Notes: generated by a model not told the origin, from the letters alone. A stretch of DNA of 51,571 nt from CAYLRU01 sp964386565 (GCA_964386565.1 CAYLRU010000020.1:1-51571); one strand, 5' to 3'. Counted from the stretch's first letter, positions 16,285 through 25,689 are shown. Program-made: numbers and translations.

Positions 16285-18912
16285 ATGACCGGCAATGACA
16301 TAAGAGATAAATTTTTGAATTATTTTAAACAACAGGGACACCGAATTATCCGGAGTTCTTCCCTGGTTCCCCGGGACGACCCCACCCTGCTGTTCACCAA
16401 TGCGGGAATGGTTCAATTCAAGCGGGTATTTATCGGGGAAGAGAAAAAAGACTACACCACGGCAACGACATCTCAAAAGTGTGTTCGCGCCGGGGGGAAG
16501 CATAATGACCTGGATAACGTGGGGTATACGGCCCGGCATCATACATTTTTTGAAATGCTGGGAAATTTTTCTTTTGGCGATTATTTCAAGGAAAAGGCCA
16601 TTGAATATGCCTGGGATCTGCTGGTCAACGGATACGGATTGCCAAAGGACAAGCTGTGGGTTTCCGTTTACCTGGATGATGACGAGGCGTACAATATCTG
16701 GCATGACCATATCGGTGTTCCGGAAGAACGGATCGTGCGGCTTGGGGAGAAGGATAATTTCTGGGCCATGGGCGATACGGGCCCTTGCGGTCCCTGTTCC
16801 GAAATACTGATCGACAGGGGAGAAGAATACGCCTGCAACAGCCCGGATTGCACGGCCGGATGCGATTGCGATCGCTACCTTGAAATATGGAATCTGGTGT
16901 TCATGCAGTTTAACCGTGATGCGGCAGGCCACATGACGCCGCTTCCAAAACCCAGCATCGATACGGGAATGGGGCTTGAACGGATTGCCGCCATTGTTCA
17001 GAATGTTCCCAATAATTATGAAACCGATCTGATTTTCCCGATTATTCAAAAAGTGGAATCCCTTTCCGGAACATCTTACGGCGCTTCCGCGACATCCGAT
17101 ATCGCCATGAAGGTGATCGCCGATCACAGCCGATCGGCCGCGTTTCTTATCGGCGACGGTGTTCTTCCCTCAAACGAGGGTCGGGGATACGTACTGCGCC
17201 GTATCATGAGAAGGGCTATTCGATATGGGCGGAACCTCGGACTTTCGGACCGGTTTCTATACAAAACCACCGAAGTCGTCATCGACCTGATGAAATCGGC
17301 GTATCCAGAGCTGACGGATAATAAGGCATTTATTACAAATGTCGTTAAGAACGAGGAATCCCGGTTCACGGAAACACTGGACAACGGTCTTAAACTCTTA
17401 AATGACAGCATCGCCCGGCTGGAAGCGGACGGTAAAACCGAGATGCCGGGGGATATCATTTTCAAACTGTACGATACTTATGGGTTTCCCACGGATATTG
17501 TAAAAGATGTCCTTCGGGATAAGGCCATGACCCTTGATATGGAAGGGTTTGATAAAGCCATGGCACGTCAGCGGGACCGGTCCAGATCCGTGGCGGCATT
17601 TTCAGAGATGGGCGATGCATATAAAAACCTGGCCGCAACAGGCATGAAACCGGAATTTGTAGGGTATGACGTCCTGTCCTGCAATGCCCGGGTTGTCATG
17701 ATGGTTCGGAAGAATGCGGAAGTCGAAGAAGCTTCAGCCGGTGATGTGATCGAACTGGTGACCGACAAAACACCGTTTTACGGTGAAGCCGGGGGTCAAG
17801 TGGGGGACCGGGGCGCGGCATCGGGCGGAAATTTTGAAATTGCCATAAAAAACACGATAAAAGATCCCACCGGAATGACCGTTCACCAGGGTGAAGTCGT
17901 TTCCGGAACCGTTAAAAAGGGGGATACGGTCGATCTTGTTGTGGATAAAATAAACCGGGACGCCATTGCGCGGAACCATACCGCTACGCACATTCTTCAC
18001 GCCGTGTTGCGACAGGTACTCGGCGACCATGTCAAACAATCCGGTTCACTGGTTGCGCCGGACAGGCTGCGGTTTGATTTTACGCATTTTTCCGGCGTAG
18101 ATCATGAAACGTTAAATCAAATCGAAACCCTGGTCAATGACCGGATACGGGAGAATACGCCGGTATTCCTTGAAGAAATGGAGGCTGAAGATGCCTTTAA
18201 ATCCGGGGCTACGGCATTATTTGAAGAGAAATATGGTGACCGGGTTCGGGTGATCTCCCTTTCCGACTTTTCCAGGGAACTTTGCGGGGGAACACATACG
18301 GCCAGGACCGGCGATATCGGGTTGTTTAAAATTACGGGTGAATCAAGCGTTGCAGCAGGCATCCGGAGAATCGAGGCCTTAACCGGCCATACGGCCCTGT
18401 CTTATATTCAGCAGCAGTCCGACATACTTCAAAAAACCGCTGCAATGTTGAAGGACAAACCCGAGGGGATTTTGCCGCGACTCAAAAAGATGATGGCGGA
18501 ACAGAAAACCCTTGAAAAACAGGTTGAGCACTTAAAGGCGGCTCTTGCGACCAAATCCGCCGGGGCCGGGGATGACGAAATCAGGCAGGTGAACGGTATA
18601 AACGTCATCGTCAAGAAAGTGTCTGTTGAAAAGCCTGCCATGCTCAGGGAATTGGCCGACAGGTTTAAGGACAGGATCAAATCCGGGATTGTCGTATTGG
18701 GAAGCGTATCCGATGGTAAAGTAATGCTCATCACGGGCGTTACCAAGGACCTTGCCGGACGATACCATGCCGGCGAGATCGTCAAACAACTGGCGGCGGA
18801 AGTCGGCGGCGGCGGCGGGGGAAGGCCCGATATGGCCCAGGCCGGCGGCACACAACCTGAAAACCTGGACAAGGCCCTGGATAAGGCTGTTGAGATCGTA
18901 AAAGCCTCGTAA
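16285..18912 (+). CDS. alaS: Alanine--tRNA ligase
   Basis: AlaRS charges tRNA-Ala and hydrolyses mischarged Ser or Gly. The 875-residue product contains the class II catalytic domain (FTNAGMVQFK, RHHTFFEMLGNFSFGDYF, WAMGDTGPCGPCSEI), the tRNA-recognition helices, the editing domain with zinc ligands H565 and H569 (HTATHILH), C667 and H671 (CGGTH), and the C-Ala domain with the glycine-rich GGGGGGRPDMAQAGG. The length is full. GGAG lies 6 nt before the ATG. It follows recA and probably shares its transcript unless repeat C ends it. It converges with dapB. Confidence 0.99.
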   Translation: MTGNDIRDKFLNYFKQQGHRIIRSSSLVPRDDPTLLFTNAGMVQFKRVFIGEEKKDYTTATTSQKCVRAGGKHNDLDNVGYTARHHTFFEMLGNFSFGDYFKEKAIEYAWDLLVNGYGLPKDKLWVSVYLDDDEAYNIWHDHIGVPEERIVRLGEKDNFWAMGDTGPCGPCSEILIDRGEEYACNSPDCTAGCDCDRYLEIWNLVFMQFNRDAAGHMTPLPKPSIDTGMGLERIAAIVQNVPNNYETDLIFPIIQKVESLSGTSYGASATSDIAMKVIADHSRSAAFLIGDGVLPSNEGRGYVLRRIMRRAIRYGRNLGLSDRFLYKTTEVVIDLMKSAYPELTDNKAFITNVVKNEESRFTETLDNGLKLLNDSIARLEADGKTEMPGDIIFKLYDTYGFPTDIVKDVLRDKAMTLDMEGFDKAMARQRDRSRSVAAFSEMGDAYKNLAATGMKPEFVGYDVLSCNARVVMMVRKNAEVEEASAGDVIELVTDKTPFYGEAGGQVGDRGAASGGNFEIAIKNTIKDPTGMTVHQGEVVSGTVKKGDTVDLVVDKINRDAIARNHTATHILHAVLRQVLGDHVKQSGSLVAPDRLRFDFTHFSGVDHETLNQIETLVNDRIRENTPVFLEEMEAEDAFKSGATALFEEKYGDRVRVISLSDFSRELCGGTHTARTGDIGLFKITGESSVAAGIRRIEALTGHTALSYIQQQSDILQKTAAMLKDKPEGILPRLKKMMAEQKTLEKQVEHLKAALATKSAGAGDDEIRQVNGINVIVKKVSVEKPAMLRELADRFKDRIKSGIVVLGSVSDGKVMLITGVTKDLAGRYHAGEIVKQLAAEVGGGGGGRPDMAQAGGTQPENLDKALDKAVEIVKAS

Positions 18913-18979
18913 CGACTTGAGGAAAACGGGAAAGGGGCTGGTTTCAAAACCGCCTGCCGGGTTTGATCTCCGTGTCGGT

Positions 18980-19810
18980 TTATACTTTCCTTAAGACATC
19001 CATCATATTGAACACCGCGCCCTTAACGCCGCTTTTGATTTTTTGATGTAAAAACAATACGGCATCCAGTGTTCCCTTGGCATAAATGTCCCTGCCGTTT
19101 ACATTGTGGGTGAGCTCGAATGTGACGGTTTTGTCGTCGGAGACCAGGGTGTAAGTGTGCCAGGCATGCCCGGGGAGATATTCTTCCGGAATCCCCCATT
19201 GATCTTTCTGGGCCTGCGGATCTCTCTCTTTTTTGATGGACCCGGCCGAAAAGGGGACTCCCATTGCATTGAAGTAATTTACCATGGCAATGGCTGTTCC
19301 GCTGGTGTCTGCCTTCCCCTTTTGATGACTCTCCTGAATTGTCAGGGAATAGCCGGCAAACAGGTCGGGGAAATTGTCCGCCCCATAGGCCATCATTGCC
19401 TGAAGTCCGACGATTTGTTTGGCCATGTTGGGCGCAATGACCGCCGGGATGGGGGATTGGGTCACAACCGCTTCGAGTTGCTGCCGATCGCCGCCGGTGG
19501 TCCCCATGACAAATGGCAAATTATGCTTGCAGTAAAACCGGGCATTTTCGTTAACCGCCGTCGGATGGGTAAAGTCCACACTGATAAACGGGCCCTCCCC
19601 TTTTATAACGTCGTCGATGACCTGTTCGCTCTGTTCGGGCCTGAGCAGACGGACCTTGACCTGTTCAACAGGATGAACGGATTCGGTTATCTCCGGGCCG
19701 GTGAGGGAATAGGGGACCAATCGAAATCGTGAATCGCGATTAACATGAACGGCAACGGTTTCAGCCATGTTTCCGGGCAGTCCGTTGACCATGACATGTA
19801 TTTTTTCCAT
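18980..19810 (-). CDS. dapB: 4-hydroxy-tetrahydrodipicolinate reductase, plant-type
   Basis: DapB reduces the dihydrodipicolinate precursor on the way to diaminopimelate and lysine. The 276-residue sequence has GLPGNMA in the nucleotide-binding loop, VDFTHPTAVNENARFYC, PFVMGTTGGDR, the catalytic H162xxxK166 in ESHQKGKADTSGTA, and PEEYLPGHAWHTYTL and NVNGRDIYAKGTLDA. These blocks resemble the plant/cyanobacterial-lineage enzymes much more than the E. coli type (GxxGxMG, EAHHxxKxDAPSGTA). Length matches either. AAGGTG precedes the ATG. dapA is not adjacent. It may share a transcript with the MurU-AmgK gene upstream, across a 110-nt spacer that holds a palindrome. Confidence 0.92.
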   Translation of the reverse strand: MEKIHVMVNGLPGNMAETVAVHVNRDSRFRLVPYSLTGPEITESVHPVEQVKVRLLRPEQSEQVIDDVIKGEGPFISVDFTHPTAVNENARFYCKHNLPFVMGTTGGDRQQLEAVVTQSPIPAVIAPNMAKQIVGLQAMMAYGADNFPDLFAGYSLTIQESHQKGKADTSGTAIAMVNYFNAMGVPFSAGSIKKERDPQAQKDQWGIPEEYLPGHAWHTYTLVSDDKTVTFELTHNVNGRDIYAKGTLDAVLFLHQKIKSGVKGAVFNMMDVLRKV

Positions 19811-19866
19811 TTATACACCTTTTGATTTTCAGGTTTGTCAAAATTGACGGATACGGCCTGTCTTTT

Positions 19867-19880
19867 ACCAGACGTCTGGT
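19867..19880. promoter_or_regulatory. Perfect 14-bp palindrome upstream of dapB
   Basis: ACCAGACGTCTGGT reads the same on both strands and is flanked by TTTT and GAAAA. It sits 57 nt upstream of the dapB start, in the spacer between dapB and the gene before it. It could be an operator for a dimeric regulator or a short hairpin; no regulator family is recognised. Confidence 0.4.
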
Positions 19881-19920
19881 GAAAATTCAACATGACATCC
19901 TTTTTCCACGGATGTTGTTT

Positions 19921-21615
19921 TTAAACCCGGATTTCTTTCACAATGGCGGTCAGTCGGGGTAATGGGAAGTCTAATTTCACCAGGTTTTGTTTTAAGGTGT
20001 GAACCGCTTCCGGGATATACTGTTCAAACCAGGTTTTTTTCTTATGCCGACTTAAAAACCCGAAAGCGCCCAGGATCTGAAGATTTCTTGTAACGGCGCA
20101 GCAATCATACCCGGCATAACAGGCCTTGCGGGAAACCGGAATGGTACTGGAAAATACTTCAATGGCGTAATCCAGCAGATGCGACCTGACCGAATCGGGA
20201 AGCGCCACATACGGATCGATCAAAAGAGACGCCAGATCATATTGAAACGGACCGGTTCTTCCCCCCTGGAAATCGATAAAAAAACATTGCCCGTTTTTAA
20301 TCAGGATATTTTTAGACTGCATATCCCGGTGCATGAATCCATTAACCCCATGTTCAAGTGCCGCATCCGCCAGTATTGTCAACTCGTCTTCGAGTTCTTC
20401 AAAGAGAATGTCCATTCCCAGGTACGATTTTAAAAAGGCTTCGGTAAAGTACCGGCATTCCTTTTCCATGATAAGGGATTTGTCGTAACACGGGGACTGG
20501 TATGTCCATGCGGGATTAAAACCCGACGCCCCGTATACGGACAGCCTCACCAGGTGATCGATAACGGTTTTATATAACGAAATAACCCGGTCTTGATCGG
20601 TGTTCTTTAGAACAATATCCTGAAGACTGGTATTTCCCAAATCCTCGAGAAATACCAGCCCTGAAAACGGATCAAAAAGAAATATTTCCGGAACCGGGAT
20701 TTTTTTATCGGCAAGATGGCGACCGATGGCGATAAAGGCATCGATTTCCGAGGTGCCGTCCATATCCTCAGGCCGACGAATCCCGTGATCGGCCATTACC
20801 AGTGAGTGCGTGGAAGTTTTTAAACGGTACCATTTCCTGTCCGACCCGTCGCCTTTTAGGCGTTCGCATTCGATGGGGAGCACCGGAAATCCGGGAAACG
20901 CCTTTTGAAACGCGGCAGGGGCCATCTTGTCGAATACCGCCGCCTTATAGCGTTCAGGACTGCCGATGTCTTTCCAGTAGAAGTTCTCCGGCGTGTAAGC
21001 CCTGAGCTTCAGATTTTTTAAAAGCATGTTTTTGTAAGCATCGATGCTGGAATAAAACTGATTTTCAGGGATGAAATCGAGTATGACAGGGTCCACAACC
21101 TGGATGCCCGTAAATGTCACGGTTTGCTGGTTCGTCATCGCAGATGCGTTCCCGGACGGGGTGAATGAAATGATAAAATCATTTTCATCCACGACAACGG
21201 TGTTGAATTCCGGGTCATGACAAACCACCAGGGTCGCAGGATGGGGATGGTTCAAATGGAACCGGTACAACGTTGAGAAGTCGATATCAGCGACCACATC
21301 GCCGTTGACGACAAAAAACGGGTCATCTTTCCAGTGGCGGGCAAGGTTTTTAATAGCGCCGCCGGTTCCCAATATTTCGGTTTCATATCGGGTTAACACG
21401 GGAACCGGATAGTGTCGAACGGACAAAAAATGCTCAATCTCGTTATGAAGATGGTGCGTATTAATAATAATCGTATTACAGCCGGCATGGATTAACCTCT
21501 GGATAACGATGTCGAGGTTCGGTCTGCCGGCAATTGGAAAAAGGGATTTGGGGGTTTTCTCCGTATAGGGTTTAAGCCGGGTTCCGAAACCGGCTGCAAG
21601 GATTAAGGCCTTCAT
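19921..21615 (-). CDS. Fused MurU-like nucleotidyltransferase and AmgK-like sugar kinase
   Basis: A two-domain enzyme of 564 residues. Residues 1-230 are a nucleotidyltransferase with LAAGFGTRLKPYTEKTPKSL, GTGGAI and VVNGDVVADID, most like MurU (MurNAc-1-phosphate uridylyltransferase). Residues about 245-564 are an aminoglycoside-phosphotransferase-fold kinase with SDRKWYRL, HRDMQSKN at 429-436 and IDFQGGRTGPFQYDLASLL, most like AmgK (MurNAc/GlcNAc anomeric kinase). In pseudomonads these are separate enzymes that salvage MurNAc to UDP-MurNAc; here kinase and uridylyltransferase are on one chain. It lies 13 nt downstream of plsB. Substrate is inferred from family resemblance; another hexose is possible. 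Confidence 0.85.
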   Translation of the reverse strand: MKALILAAGFGTRLKPYTEKTPKSLFPIAGRPNLDIVIQRLIHAGCNTIIINTHHLHNEIEHFLSVRHYPVPVLTRYETEILGTGGAIKNLARHWKDDPFFVVNGDVVADIDFSTLYRFHLNHPHPATLVVCHDPEFNTVVVDENDFIISFTPSGNASAMTNQQTVTFTGIQVVDPVILDFIPENQFYSSIDAYKNMLLKNLKLRAYTPENFYWKDIGSPERYKAAVFDKMAPAAFQKAFPGFPVLPIECERLKGDGSDRKWYRLKTSTHSLVMADHGIRRPEDMDGTSEIDAFIAIGRHLADKKIPVPEIFLFDPFSGLVFLEDLGNTSLQDIVLKNTDQDRVISLYKTVIDHLVRLSVYGASGFNPAWTYQSPCYDKSLIMEKECRYFTEAFLKSYLGMDILFEELEDELTILADAALEHGVNGFMHRDMQSKNILIKNGQCFFIDFQGGRTGPFQYDLASLLIDPYVALPDSVRSHLLDYAIEVFSSTIPVSRKACYAGYDCCAVTRNLQILGAFGFLSRHKKKTWFEQYIPEAVHTLKQNLVKLDFPLPRLTAIVKEIRV

Positions 21616-21628
21616 TGTTTTTTTGGGC

Positions 21629-24271
21629 TTACGTTCTCAAAACATTCAGGAATTGTTGTATTTCGCCGGCGTAAATTTCCAGTTTTTCCTGTTTGTCCGG
21701 GTTCTTGAAGCCGTTTGACAGAAAAACATCCACGGCATTGGTGTAGTTCATCCTGGAAAGGGCTTCCTTGCGTTCGATTTCACGGTTTTTATACATGCCC
21801 GCGCCGATGGATTGTATTTTCTTTAACCGGTCTTTCGGCGCGATGCCATTGCCCGTGTTTGCCCTGAAAAACTGAACGGCAACCCAATAGGACTCCATGT
21901 AAGATGTGAGAAATTGTGAAAATGCTTTTAAATTTCTCAACCCGGTGGACGTGATGTTATACGTGTCCGGTAATGTGGGATGGGGGACAATGGCGGCTTC
22001 ATCGATAAATGCCTTGATGGATTTTCTGACCGAATATTCCGTTGTGCGGTTGATGTCGTAAAAAAACTCGTTTTTAAACAAGTTCTGGATAAACGTATAG
22101 TCTTCATAAATATCCGATGTCCTGAACTGAAAAGAATCTTTTTTTAAAATGGCCAGGGCTGTATAAGCCAGTGGAATAAAATAGATGATGCAACTGTTTT
22201 TATAGTATTCCAGCCCCGGGCGTTTGTTTTCATTGATCAGATACTGGGTCTCGTCAGGAAGCGTATTTTTTTCGGTTGGAATTTTCTCAATCACCTTTCG
22301 TTGCTCGTAATCTTCAAGAGCGCTTTCAACGGCATGTCGATAATCAAGAAGGAGGGTATCTGACAGCGTGGCGTTTTGATAGCCCAGATAATTCAAATAC
22401 ATTTTTACCTGGTTCATCAGGGATTCAAACGAAAACCGGCTTGACGTAAGGTTCAAGATCGCACTGGCCACAAGGGCATGGGGGGTTACCACGGTGTTTT
22501 GATCAATGGCGTTGACGATCCGGTGACTGAGATGCCTGCAGAAAGCATTCTGGTCTTTCTGGGTCATGCCGTTAAATCGAAAATGTTCCTCTGTCAGGAG
22601 CGCGTTCAGGGATATGGGTTCATTAAACCGGACATAAATTTTGCCGTATCGTTTTTTCAGAAATTTCCTGGCCTTGATGAGTTGAGACAAATCTTCCGAT
22701 TTTTTTTGGCCTCCCTCAAGTTCGTTCAGGTAGGCGCTTTCCTCCAAAACCCGGTCGTATCCGACATAAACGGGAACAAATATCAGGTCATCGCAGGCGC
22801 CGTCTTTATAAGCATTGAGAAGAATGGATAAAAAACCGAGTTTGGGGGTAATCAGTTTTCCCGTCCGACTTCTGGTGCCCTCTATGAAAAATTCTATGCA
22901 GAAGCCCTCTTCAAGCATCTTGTAAACATATTCTGCAAAAATTTTTGAATAAAGCACGGCCCCCCTGAATGTCCTTCGAATGAAAAATGCCCCGGCGCGC
23001 CTGAAAATCGGTCCTAAGGGCCAGAAGGAAAGGTTCTTTCCGGCCGCTATGTGGGGGCACTGCATGTTGTTCTGGTACAGGATATAGGACAGGATTAAAT
23101 AATCGATATGGCTTTTATGGCATGGAATCAAAATCAGCGGGCCTTTCAGGGACTTGAATTTGATTTTGTTCAACACTTCTTCATTTATCGTGATGCCGTC
23201 GAACATGATCCTGATCATCCAGCGGATCACTTTTTCCAGCACCCGGATCATTGTCGCGCTGTAGTTGGCTGCGATTTCCTCAAGATATTCGTCTGCTTCC
23301 TTGTGAATTTTTTGAATGGGGATATTCCTGGATCTTGAATAGTGATCCAGGAATTCCCGGAGACGTTCGTGTGTTAGGATACTTTCCTTGATTTCCTGCC
23401 GGCTTTTCAGAACCGGACCGATGATGTTCTGGCGGTGGCGGTTGACTTGAAGCAGAAGGTTGCGTCTCAGGATGAGGGACAGATGCTCATCCGTTGTATT
23501 TTGTTTTTCATGTCGGTCCAGAAAAGTTTTCAGGTTGACCGGCTTTGAGACCTCGATAAAGATTTTCTCCGGGCGCTTGAACATGGTAATTATTTTTCGA
23601 ATCAGACCTGGATTGATTTCTGATCCGAACAGGAGGTCCCGGATATAAAATGCCGATTGCTTCCGGGGTTTTTTACTGAAAAACATCAATTGGGGAACGA
23701 TATAGACCGGTCGTTCCGTCGATTTCTGGAGGCCGATGAGATATTGGATCGGGTCTGTTTTTTGTTTGACAAAACGGCGGTAAAAGCCTTTTTTTTCCAC
23801 GAGGGACAGAAAACCGGACTTGCCGTCCAACAACTCCTGCCGGATATATCCGCTGGCATATGGATCCTGGAGCCGCCTGTTTTGCAGAAAATAATCAACA
23901 TGTGAAAAAAATATCCGCATAATACGGCTTAAGGGTTGCCAGGCAAATACACTGTATTCCAGACCGATCTGTGGAAACGGGAGATTTTCCTTTTTATAGC
24001 GCGTGTAATAAAACAGGTATTCGAACCGGCTTTTAAATTTATTGACGTAAACGATGATGGCGTCTTTCGGTATATTGCTCAGGGCGATGCGCTGGTTCTC
24101 CTTGACATGAATACCCGAATAAAAGAGATCCAATAAGAAATCCGAGCAAATACCGATTTTTTTCGGCAGGAACCAGCTATAGTGGTCATGGGTGTTCTTT
24201 AAGGCGGTATCAACCCAGGACCTGATTTTCCCGGCAACCCTCACCCATGAATGAATAATGGTTTTCAGCAT
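21629..24271 (-). CDS. plsB: Glycerol-3-phosphate 1-O-acyltransferase PlsB
   Basis: PlsB transfers a fatty acyl group to the sn-1 position of glycerol 3-phosphate, the first step of phospholipid synthesis, at the inner membrane. The 880-residue protein contains the acyltransferase blocks in order: CHKSHIDYLILSY (catalytic HxxxxD), GAFFIRRTF, FFIEGTRSRTGK and FVPVYVGYDRV. The N-terminal third and the C-terminal region ending QQFLNVLRT match PlsB rather than the small PlsC. It is somewhat longer than the 807 residues of E. coli PlsB. A 370-nt non-coding region lies upstream and the MurU-AmgK gene follows closely. Confidence 0.95.
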   Translation of the reverse strand: MLKTIIHSWVRVAGKIRSWVDTALKNTHDHYSWFLPKKIGICSDFLLDLFYSGIHVKENQRIALSNIPKDAIIVYVNKFKSRFEYLFYYTRYKKENLPFPQIGLEYSVFAWQPLSRIMRIFFSHVDYFLQNRRLQDPYASGYIRQELLDGKSGFLSLVEKKGFYRRFVKQKTDPIQYLIGLQKSTERPVYIVPQLMFFSKKPRKQSAFYIRDLLFGSEINPGLIRKIITMFKRPEKIFIEVSKPVNLKTFLDRHEKQNTTDEHLSLILRRNLLLQVNRHRQNIIGPVLKSRQEIKESILTHERLREFLDHYSRSRNIPIQKIHKEADEYLEEIAANYSATMIRVLEKVIRWMIRIMFDGITINEEVLNKIKFKSLKGPLILIPCHKSHIDYLILSYILYQNNMQCPHIAAGKNLSFWPLGPIFRRAGAFFIRRTFRGAVLYSKIFAEYVYKMLEEGFCIEFFIEGTRSRTGKLITPKLGFLSILLNAYKDGACDDLIFVPVYVGYDRVLEESAYLNELEGGQKKSEDLSQLIKARKFLKKRYGKIYVRFNEPISLNALLTEEHFRFNGMTQKDQNAFCRHLSHRIVNAIDQNTVVTPHALVASAILNLTSSRFSFESLMNQVKMYLNYLGYQNATLSDTLLLDYRHAVESALEDYEQRKVIEKIPTEKNTLPDETQYLINENKRPGLEYYKNSCIIYFIPLAYTALAILKKDSFQFRTSDIYEDYTFIQNLFKNEFFYDINRTTEYSVRKSIKAFIDEAAIVPHPTLPDTYNITSTGLRNLKAFSQFLTSYMESYWVAVQFFRANTGNGIAPKDRLKKIQSIGAGMYKNREIERKEALSRMNYTNAVDVFLSNGFKNPDKQEKLEIYAGEIQQFLNVLRT

Positions 24272-24642
24272 TGCATGAATTTCCTCGGGGAAAATTTCCA
24301 GATAATTATTTTAAAGACTAAAAGACTGGTAATCTAAAAAACCAAATAACTACCAGACCCACGGGTTCAAAGCAATAATTTATTTATGAGTTTTCGTCAT
24401 GTCTGAAAGTGTAATATTAACAATATATTATTGGGTGTAACCAATATCCGGTGATTTTTCCAAATAAATTAAAACTTGCGTTGCAAATCATCATATGTTA
24501 TTAAAAAAATTGGTTTGAAAGCAGGATAACTATCGGAAAAATAACATAAAATTGACTTTTTTGATGGATTTCTCGGGAAACGAATCGGTTCTTAAATATT
24601 GGCGTTTGGAATTAGATAAAAATTAAAGGAGGGAATTTTTTT
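24272..24642. other. AT-rich divergent intergenic region plsB / small membrane protein
   Basis: The region holds start signals for two divergent genes but no gene. Bases 24303-24350 show a loose 7-8 nt periodicity (AAAGACTA, AAAGACTG). A small inverted repeat TATTGG-N6-CCAATA lies near 24430. TTGACT at 24552-24557 has no fitting -10. No confident promoter can be named. Confidence 0.4.
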
Positions 24643-24918
24643 ATGAAAACGTTAATCGGTGGCGCAATTGCGGCTGTTCTGGGTGTGATCGGCCTGGCAG
24701 TATGGATTGATGCCTTTTTACAGTTGCTGGCCGGTATTATTCCGGCAATGCTTTTATTGGGTGGCGGACTGGCCCTTTATTTGGGATTTGATGAGTTGAA
24801 AGATACATGGAAAAAAGACGAAGCACCGGTTGAAGACGAAGTTGACGAGACGGAAAAATATAAAAAAGAAATCGACGATCTGAAAAAAGAGATTGAAACT
24901 CTGAAAAAAGATAAATAA
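24643..24918 (+). CDS. Small two-helix membrane protein with C-terminal coiled coil (unknown function)
   Basis: A 91-residue protein not recognised by family. It has two hydrophobic segments (about 4-24 and 28-48, rich in Gly, Ala, Leu) and then a charged tail. The last 25 residues are a heptad-like helix of Lys and Glu (KYKKEIDDLKKEIETLKK) predicted to form a coiled coil. AAAGGAGGG lies 7-9 nt before the ATG, a very strong ribosome-binding site, and a strong terminator follows. This suggests a well-expressed single-gene transcript. It is probably an inner-membrane protein with the tail in the cytoplasm. Confidence 0.8.
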   Translation: MKTLIGGAIAAVLGVIGLAVWIDAFLQLLAGIIPAMLLLGGGLALYLGFDELKDTWKKDEAPVEDEVDETEKYKKEIDDLKKEIETLKKDK

Positions 24919-24943
24919 TCACGTTTCAAAACGGTTTGCAACA

Positions 24944-24977
24944 GCAAGAGCCCCGGCATCATCACCGGGGCTCTTGC
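24944..24977. terminator. Strong rho-independent terminator between convergent genes
   Basis: A perfect 13-bp GC-rich inverted repeat, GCAAGAGCCCCGG (24944-24956) and CCGGGGCTCTTGC (24965-24977), has an 8-nt loop and is followed by TTTAT. It sits 26 nt after the small membrane protein and 18 nt before the rnhA stop. It can serve both strands, although the T-tract is on the forward side. Confidence 0.9.
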
Positions 24978-24995
24978 TTTATCGCCCACACAAGG

Positions 24996-25685
24996 TTAAA
25001 CCCGGTTATCAATTGCGGACACGGCCAGACGATCGGCGATTTCATTTTCCCGAAGGCCGGCATGCCCCTTGACCTTGATAAATTTTATATCTTTAAAATT
25101 TAAGATCAGGTCTTTTATCGATTGAATGAGTTGCATGTTTTTTTTGGGTTTCCATCCAAGCGTCAGGACGCCGAAAGCATAACTGCTGTCTGTATACACC
25201 CGAACCGGAAGTTTTTTGTTTTTGATTTCCGACAGGCCCGCCTTAATAGCTTCAAGCTCGGCAATATTATTGGTGGCCATGCCGATGTATTTTGATATTT
25301 CTTTTTCCTTGTCCTTATATTTTAACAGCACGCCGATACCCGAGGGACCGGGATTTCCTGAGGATGCCCCGTCCGTATAAACATAAACGGTATTTTCCGG
25401 ATGCGGTTCTTTTTCATTTGCTTCGGCGTTGTCGGGTCCGGCGCTTTTCTTTTTTGCCGGCTTCTTTTTAAGGGGTGTGCCATCGTTCGGGGTTTCGACA
25501 TCAAGAGACCTGATGCTGTTTTCATGGGCCCGGTATTCATAATCCTGATCGAGCTGATATTTGATCAGCACCTTCCCGTCCTCGGAAAAAGGCGTTCCCC
25601 CCGGATCGGTTTTGACCCAGACCTTATTCGCCTTAAACATCATCCGCTTCCAGTGTTGACCGTCATCCGTCTGTTTCATCTGCAT
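24996..25685 (-). CDS. rnhA: Ribonuclease HI with N-terminal extension
   Basis: RNase HI cuts the RNA strand of RNA-DNA hybrids. The catalytic domain occupies about 98-229, with D105 (YTDGASSGNPG), E143 (NNIAELEAI), D166 (YTDSSY), H208 (KGHAG) and D218 (ENEIADRLA), so it is complete. About 95 extra residues precede it: a compact block (KVWVKTDPGG ... DQDYEYRAHE) and then a Lys/Pro-rich linker. That block is not the usual hybrid-binding domain of eukaryotic-type RNases H. A 7-bp periodic array lies directly upstream of the start. Confidence 0.93.
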   Translation of the reverse strand: MQMKQTDDGQHWKRMMFKANKVWVKTDPGGTPFSEDGKVLIKYQLDQDYEYRAHENSIRSLDVETPNDGTPLKKKPAKKKSAGPDNAEANEKEPHPENTVYVYTDGASSGNPGPSGIGVLLKYKDKEKEISKYIGMATNNIAELEAIKAGLSEIKNKKLPVRVYTDSSYAFGVLTLGWKPKKNMQLIQSIKDLILNFKDIKFIKVKGHAGLRENEIADRLAVSAIDNRV

Positions 25686-25689
25686 CCGT

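Noticed and set aside
16219..17127. A 302-residue reverse-strand frame
   Set aside because: It lies opposite alaS, which has full motif support; the reverse product resembles nothing I recognise.
24552..24580. TTGACT as a promoter for the small membrane protein
   Set aside because: The sequence 16-18 nt downstream (around GGGAAA) does not resemble a -10 box.
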